A stretch of 18,317 nucleotides of DNA from JADKIH01 sp031417555 (lineage in GTDB: Bacteria; Bacteroidota; Bacteroidia; AKYH767-A; 2013-40CM-41-45), in assembly GCA_031417555.1 (NCBI GenBank), contig JANOVV010000101.1, forward strand, positions 1-18,317, read 5' to 3'. Under the pieces are notes generated by a model. It was given only the letters and a program-made list of their open reading frames with translations, had not been told where the DNA came from and did not search any database. Made by a program: the position numbers and the translations under genes. Below, in pieces: positions 14,884-18,317 of the stretch (positions are counted from its first letter, which is position 1; the number at the start of each line of letters is the position of its first letter).

Positions 14884-16290
14884 ATGAAAATACAAAATGA
14901 AAAATGGCAGTATGTATTACTAGTGGTTATCGTATTGATAACACGACTGCCATTTATTTCAGACGGCTACGGGCTAGATGGTGATGCATGGTCAGTAGCA
15001 ATTTCAGCTCAGCACTGGCACGATACGAGTGAATATTCAGCGTCACGTTTGCCGGGCTATCCGGTTCATGAATATTTATGTTCGTTGTTTGCCGATTACG
15101 GATATATCGGTTTAAATTTATTGACAGTTTTTTTTAGTGTTATGGCAGTTTTATTTTTTGCCATGATATTAAGGTTATTGCGTTTCAGGTATATTTTTCT
15201 GGCATCAATTACAATGTCGATGATACCGGTATTTTACATTCATAGTACAACAACAATTGATTACATAATTGCAATTTCATTTGTATTAGCAGGCATGTAC
15301 TTTCTGTTAAAGGAAAAAATTATTTTAGCAGGAATATTCTTGGGTCTGGCAATTGGAACGAGGATTACCTCGGGTGCAATGCTGATACCATTTTCAATAC
15401 TTTTGGTGGAGTATGATGGATTTAAAAACAATCTTAAGAGGATTTCACGACTCATTATTCCTGCGCTTATAACAGGAGCAGTTTTATTTATACCTGTTTT
15501 GCAAAAATACAGTCTAGGATTTTTCACTTATTATAATGTTCCATATCCTTCGATAGCCAAAGTTCTTTATAAATTTTCAATAGAAGTATGGGGTGTATTT
15601 GGCTTACTGGGATTGATTATTTCAACGGTTTTGCTTTTTTTACCGGACCGGATAACCAATAAAAAATTTCTTTTCCCGCGTTCAGTCAATGAGAAATTTG
15701 TAGTTGCATGGTTGGTAACAATAGACTTATACATAATTGCTTTTTTGAAATTACCAATGGAAAGCGGCTACCTTATCCCATTAATTCCCTTTGTCATTTT
15801 AATATTTGGAAAATATCTTTACGATAAAGCCTTTGTTTTTCTATGTGTGATGTTAATTTTATCGTCATTTGTTTGCACCATTTCTCCGAAGGAAAGATAT
15901 GATTCAATTTCTCCTACGAAAAGTTCATTAGTATTTGAAGCTGCAGGCGAAAAATTATTTTTCGATATTTTTAAGGGACCTGTTTTATCTTATAAAGAAA
16001 GAAGAAAAAATGGGATGGATTTTGTAAATAAACTATTGACATCAACAGATACTATAAATCGTAAATCAGTGATTGTGGCAGGAAGATGGTATAATCAGAT
16101 GTTTGTTCAATGTGCAGATACTGCTAAGTTGAATTTTAAATTAAGAGCCTATTTATCGGAAGATGAAGCCGTATTTTTTTATGCTAAAGGGTATATAATT
16201 TATTATTTACCTAAACAGGATATTTATAATAAGATTATGCGGAATGTTGATTTGGATGTGTATGGTGCTATTCCTTATTTAAAAGATTAA
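14884..16290 (+). CDS. Polytopic membrane protein, GT-C type glycosyltransferase candidate
   Basis: 468-aa integral membrane protein with roughly 10-12 hydrophobic helices. The N-terminal layout is that of GT-C enzymes that use polyprenyl-phosphate sugars (PMT/ArnT-like, GT39/GT83 region). A first helix ends in TRLPF, then a short outward loop carries acidic residues in GLDGDAWSVA (D32, D34), followed by an aromatic amphipathic stretch and SRLPGYPVHEYL. The loop acidic residue is the expected catalytic position. GTRITSGAMLIPF near residue 160 is the conserved loop with an Arg seen in such proteins. The C-terminal ~110 residues are soluble. Substrate is unknown, and no O-antigen cluster surrounds it. 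The last codon is only 16 nt from the end of the convergent gene. Confidence 0.65.
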   Translation: MKIQNEKWQYVLLVVIVLITRLPFISDGYGLDGDAWSVAISAQHWHDTSEYSASRLPGYPVHEYLCSLFADYGYIGLNLLTVFFSVMAVLFFAMILRLLRFRYIFLASITMSMIPVFYIHSTTTIDYIIAISFVLAGMYFLLKEKIILAGIFLGLAIGTRITSGAMLIPFSILLVEYDGFKNNLKRISRLIIPALITGAVLFIPVLQKYSLGFFTYYNVPYPSIAKVLYKFSIEVWGVFGLLGLIISTVLLFLPDRITNKKFLFPRSVNEKFVVAWLVTIDLYIIAFLKLPMESGYLIPLIPFVILIFGKYLYDKAFVFLCVMLILSSFVCTISPKERYDSISPTKSSLVFEAAGEKLFFDIFKGPVLSYKERRKNGMDFVNKLLTSTDTINRKSVIVAGRWYNQMFVQCADTAKLNFKLRAYLSEDEAVFFYAKGYIIYYLPKQDIYNKIMRNVDLDVYGAIPYLKD

Positions 16291-16306
16291 AACATTTTAA
16301 ACAATT

Positions 16307-16861
16307 TTAAATTCCAAAACCAAAACCAATCCGTATTACGGGATTGACATATGGTGAATTTCTGTTATCATTAATATTATACAGTAATAGAAAATCAATT
16401 GAACTACGGTCACCAATCATTTGTCTGTAGCCACCACCAAGAAAAACGCTGGTAATATTTTCTCTTTTTAAATTGTTATATAAATCGGGGACTTCAAGGT
16501 TTAATATTTCATATTCACCATGTAAAAAAAGTCCCTCGAATAGAGTAAAACGAGCGAAAGGACCACCGCCATAAATATTTGTAGAATAATTTAATGTTGA
16601 GTAATTATCCTTTATCTTATAGTAGATATATTTCAAACCCAGTCCGGCAGAAAGCCTTTCTGTAATTTTATAGCCAATGAGTGGTGCAAGTTCGATATAG
16701 GTTTGAGAACCGAATTGCAAACCGAAGTTTCCGCCGAAAAATAAATTATCAGTAAAATTTTTCGATGATTGGTTTTCCTTTCTTTCTGTAATAGGCATCT
16801 GACCTTTAGCGAAGAAAGAAAAAAAGAAAAGAAAGATGGCGGTGAAGTAAATTTTTCTCAT
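16307..16861 (-). CDS. Small outer-membrane beta-barrel protein
   Basis: 184-aa protein with a signal peptide, MRKIYFTAIFLFFFSFFAKG (1-20), cleaved before QMPITERK. The rest alternates polar and hydrophobic residues in about eight amphipathic strands with Gly/Tyr/Phe turns (GGNFGLQFGSQTYIELAPL, AGLGLKYIYY, VFLGGGYRQM). It ends in a strand with a hydrophobic terminus, VIRIGFGFGI, as outer-membrane barrels do. This fits the 'outer membrane beta-barrel protein' class widespread in Bacteroidota; no specific function is assignable. It is convergent with the GT-C gene and divergent from the short-chain dehydrogenase. A -7-like TATTTTTA lies just upstream of its ATG on the minus strand. Confidence 0.75.
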   Translation of the reverse strand: MRKIYFTAIFLFFFSFFAKGQMPITERKENQSSKNFTDNLFFGGNFGLQFGSQTYIELAPLIGYKITERLSAGLGLKYIYYKIKDNYSTLNYSTNIYGGGPFARFTLFEGLFLHGEYEILNLEVPDLYNNLKRENITSVFLGGGYRQMIGDRSSIDFLLLYNINDNRNSPYVNPVIRIGFGFGI

Positions 16862-16953
16862 ATATAATTGTAAAAATAGAAAATATTACAGCTCTTAAAA
16901 CAATATTATTTACTTACTTTACTTTTTAAAATTATCAAAGAAGGAATAAATAG

Positions 16954-17673
16954 ATGAATATTGTAATTACCGGAGCTAGTAAAGGAGTGGGCTACTTCAC
17001 GGCATTGAATCTTGCAAAGAATAAGGAACATAAAATATTTGCTTTAAGCCGGGATGCTGTAGGGTTAAAGAAATTGTCTGAGTCAGCTGATTCAGGAAAT
17101 ATAATTGCAATTTCTTGCGATCTTACGGATGAAAAATCAATAAATGAGAGTGTTCAGAAAATAAGTGAGAATGTATCAAGTATAGAAGTTTTAATTAATA
17201 ATGCAGGGTTATTAATTAAAAAACCTTTTTTGGAATTGACTTCAGCAGACTGGCAGGCAGTATATAATGTGAATGTTTTTGGAGTAGTAAATATAACTAG
17301 AGCGATGCTTCCATTGTTATTGGAAGGATCGATTTCGAGAAAGACAAATGTTCGGTCACATATTGTAAATATATCATCCATGGGGGGAGTTCAGGGGAGT
17401 TTAAAGTTTAGTGGTTTGTCGGCTTATAGTTCGAGTAAAAGTGCATTGATAGGAATAAGTGAATGCATGTCTGAAGAGTTTAAAACAGTAGGAGTTTGTG
17501 TAAATAGTATAGCATTAGGATCAGTAGAGACGGAAATGTTTCAAAAAGCTTTTCCGGGTATGAAGGCTTCGGCAGAAGTTGAAGAGATTTCTGTTTGGTT
17601 GGCGTCTTTTGCAATGAATGGCTTTAATTTTTTTAATGGAAAGGTGATTCCGGTTTCAAATTCTACTCCATAA
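16954..17673 (+). CDS. Short-chain dehydrogenase/reductase (classical SDR)
   Basis: 239-aa cytoplasmic NAD(P)-dependent oxidoreductase. The cofactor motif TGASKGVG is at residues 6-13, NNAG at 82-85 and SS at 141-142. The catalytic Y-x-x-x-K is Y158 and K162 (YSSSK), with a GxVxTxM-like cofactor lid at 189-195 (GSVETEM). Basic K10 after GAS suggests NADPH preference. The C-terminal GKVIPVSNST is shorter than the usual VDGG ending. Substrate cannot be inferred. A purine stretch AAGAAGGA lies ~9-15 nt before the ATG. No terminator is visible between it and the rRNA leader that begins about 150 nt downstream. Confidence 0.88.
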   Translation: MNIVITGASKGVGYFTALNLAKNKEHKIFALSRDAVGLKKLSESADSGNIIAISCDLTDEKSINESVQKISENVSSIEVLINNAGLLIKKPFLELTSADWQAVYNVNVFGVVNITRAMLPLLLEGSISRKTNVRSHIVNISSMGGVQGSLKFSGLSAYSSSKSALIGISECMSEEFKTVGVCVNSIALGSVETEMFQKAFPGMKASAEVEEISVWLASFAMNGFNFFNGKVIPVSNSTP

Positions 17674-17705
17674 AATTGAATAAAGAAAAAATGGAGAAGG
17701 ATATA

Positions 17706-17713
17706 TACTTTTG
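17706..17713 (+). promoter_or_regulatory. Isolated -7-like element upstream of a short ORF
   Basis: TACTTTTG matches the TAnnTTTG consensus and lies 9 nt before an ATG (17723). No TTG is at the 19-nt position; the nearest (17676-17678) is 27 nt away. It could be a third, weak upstream start point for the rrn leader or serve the short ORF. Confidence 0.3.
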
Positions 17714-17722
17714 TATAGGATT

Positions 17723-17803
17723 ATGATGAGTTTTATAAAAAATGAAAAAGGCTTTAAGCAGTTGAAATTGAGATTGTTTAATAAAGGTATTATTTGTTTA
17801 TAA
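17723..17803 (+). CDS. Possible 26-residue small protein in the rrn upstream region
   Basis: An ATG-ATG start leads a 26-codon frame, MMSFIKNEKGFKQLKLRLFN and six more residues, ending at TAA 17801-17803. The product would be basic and amphipathic. It follows a perfect -7 element by 9 nt and ends 16 nt before the first rrn promoter. In AT-rich intergenic DNA an ORF this short can be chance, and I recognise no family. Confidence 0.15.
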   Translation: MMSFIKNEKGFKQLKLRLFNKGIICL

Positions 17804-17819
17804 TTTCTTTCATCTTCTT

Positions 17820-17849
17820 TTGGTGATTCGTTAAATCTTATTACATTTG
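17820..17849 (+). promoter_or_regulatory. rRNA operon promoter P1
   Basis: TTG (17820-17822), 19 nt, then TACATTTG (17842-17849), followed by the GC-rich stretch CACCCCC. Spacing and sequence match the Bacteroidota consensus and promoter P2 downstream. It lies about 340 nt before the 16S gene. Confidence 0.75.
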
Positions 17850-17863
17850 CACCCCCGAATAAA

Positions 17864-17872
17864 GTTCTTTGA
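17864..17872 (+). promoter_or_regulatory. boxA-like antitermination site of P1
   Basis: GTTCTTTGA, similar to the E. coli rrn boxA core (GCTCTTTAA), lies 15 nt after the P1 -7 element. The same nine bases recur after P2. This fits a NusB/NusE (S10)-bound site in the rRNA leader. Confidence 0.5.
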
Positions 17873-17897
17873 TCTTAATAATTGGTGTCGCAGGATT

Positions 17898-17942
17898 AAT
17901 CTACTAGGATTTACAGTAATAACCTAGAAGATTTTATTTTTT
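17898..17942 (+). terminator. Terminator- or attenuator-like hairpin in the rRNA leader
   Basis: AATCTACTAGG (17898-17908) pairs with CCTAGAAGATT (17923-17933), 10 of 11 positions with one A-A mismatch, around a 14-nt loop. It runs into a T-rich tract to 17942. It lies after P1 and its boxA-like site but before P2. It could cut P1 transcripts to ~85 nt unless antitermination overrides it. Confidence 0.55.
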
Positions 17943-17996
17943 CCTTTTGATTTTCCGAATATTAGGAGATTATTAATAAATAATTTGAATAATGGA

Positions 17997-18026
17997 TTGC
18001 AAGGGAAGAATCCTTTATTACCTTTG
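17997..18026 (+). promoter_or_regulatory. rRNA operon promoter P2
   Basis: TTG (17997-17999), 19 nt, then TACCTTTG (18019-18026), followed by CAGCCC. This is a full consensus match and the promoter closest to 16S, about 165 nt upstream. It shares the GCA(C/G)CCC discriminator region with P1. Confidence 0.8.
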
Positions 18027-18052
18027 CAGCCCTTGAAAAAATGAAATACTAA

Positions 18053-18070
18053 ACAACTCAACGGAGTTGT
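18053..18070 (+). promoter_or_regulatory. boxB-like hairpin in the rRNA leader
   Basis: ACAACTC (18053-18059) and GAGTTGT (18064-18070) form a 7-bp perfect stem with an AACG tetraloop. It lies 14 nt before the second boxA-like site, the same boxB-then-boxA order as enterobacterial rrn leaders. A second small hairpin, GTCAAT-tttt-ATTGAC, is at 18128-18143. Confidence 0.5.
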
Positions 18071-18084
18071 GGAAATAAGTAACC

Positions 18085-18093
18085 GTTCTTTGA
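18085..18093 (+). promoter_or_regulatory. boxA-like antitermination site of P2
   Basis: GTTCTTTGA, identical to the copy at 17864-17872, lies about 100 nt before the 16S 5' end and downstream of a boxB-like hairpin. Confidence 0.55.
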
Positions 18094-18190
18094 AGAATTG
18101 AATAGGAAATAACAAGCCCTAAATACCGTCAATTTTTATTGACATAATTTTGAGTAACAAATCCTGACAGAGTTTATAAGAATCAACTTT

Positions 18191-18317
18191 ACTATGGAGA
18201 GTTTGATCCTGGCTCAGGATTAACGCTAGCGGCAGGCCTAATACATGCAAGTCGAACGGCAGCACGGGTAGCAATACCTGGTGGCGAGTGGCGCACGGGT
18301 GCGTAACGCGTATGCAA
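18191..18317 (+). rRNA. 16S ribosomal RNA, 5' part (cut by window edge)
   Basis: The start is set by aligning AGAGTTTGAT (18198 on) with E. coli position 8, giving a 5' end near 18191. The universal AGAGTTTGATCCTGGCTCAG is followed by GATTAACGCTAGCGGCAGGC and CTAATACATGCAAGTCGAAC, a Bacteroidota pattern. The first variable region is very short (GGCAGCACGGGTAGCAATACC). Then GGCGCACGGGTGCGTAACGC closes the visible part. About 1.4 kb of the gene lies beyond the window. Confidence 0.97.

Noticed and set aside
17924..18115. 63-codon minus-strand frame in the rRNA leader.
   Set aside because: Covers promoter P2 and both leader hairpins; no start signal on that strand and a low-complexity product.

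Overview
The window is a piece of a Bacteroidota chromosome, AT-rich and densely coding. Three things point to this. The right edge holds the first ~127 bases of a 16S rRNA gene with the Bacteroidota-type GCTAGCGGCAGGCCTAATAC stretch. Promoter-like sites follow the Bacteroidota TTG / TAnnTTTG pattern instead of TTGACA/TATAAT. The rpsU-xerC-hpf trio is also typical of the phylum. The short 16S piece looks like an uncultured Sphingobacteriales/Chitinophagales-type lineage, but I cannot place it further.

Layout. 159-1589: a bidirectional terminator and an APC amino-acid permease on the minus strand. 1739-3896: pyrF, then a DUF2851 gene broken into two frames. 4064-5471: a terminator, a small PspC-domain protein and a TrkA-N potassium channel. 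5478-8547: an RmlD-like NAD(P)-binding protein, a helix-hairpin-helix membrane-anchored protein and an acyl-CoA dehydrogenase. 8549-10110: rpsU with its own promoter, a very strong terminator hairpin, xerC and hpf. 10184-14791: an envelope cluster of a secreted lytic transglycosylase, a large secreted protein with polysaccharide-deacetylase-like motifs, and the GT51 peptidoglycan polymerase MtgA. 14884-17673: a GT-C-type membrane glycosyltransferase candidate, a convergent small outer-membrane beta-barrel protein and a short-chain dehydrogenase. 17674-18317: an rRNA operon leader with two tandem promoters, boxA/boxB-like sites and an internal terminator-like hairpin, then the start of 16S rRNA.

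Functionally this is mostly core genome: pyrimidine synthesis, ion and amino-acid transport, translation and ribosome hibernation, chromosome-dimer resolution and cell-wall metabolism. I see no phage, transposon, CRISPR array or defence system. The most unusual signals are regulatory. They are the duplicated rrn promoters with a shared GC-rich discriminator and a hairpin plus T-tract between them; a 15-bp terminator hairpin ending 5 nt before the xerC start codon; perfect inverted repeats abutting the start codons of two genes; and a strong Shine-Dalgarno on hpf but not on rpsU. The most interesting protein is the 809-residue secreted protein between the two peptidoglycan enzymes.
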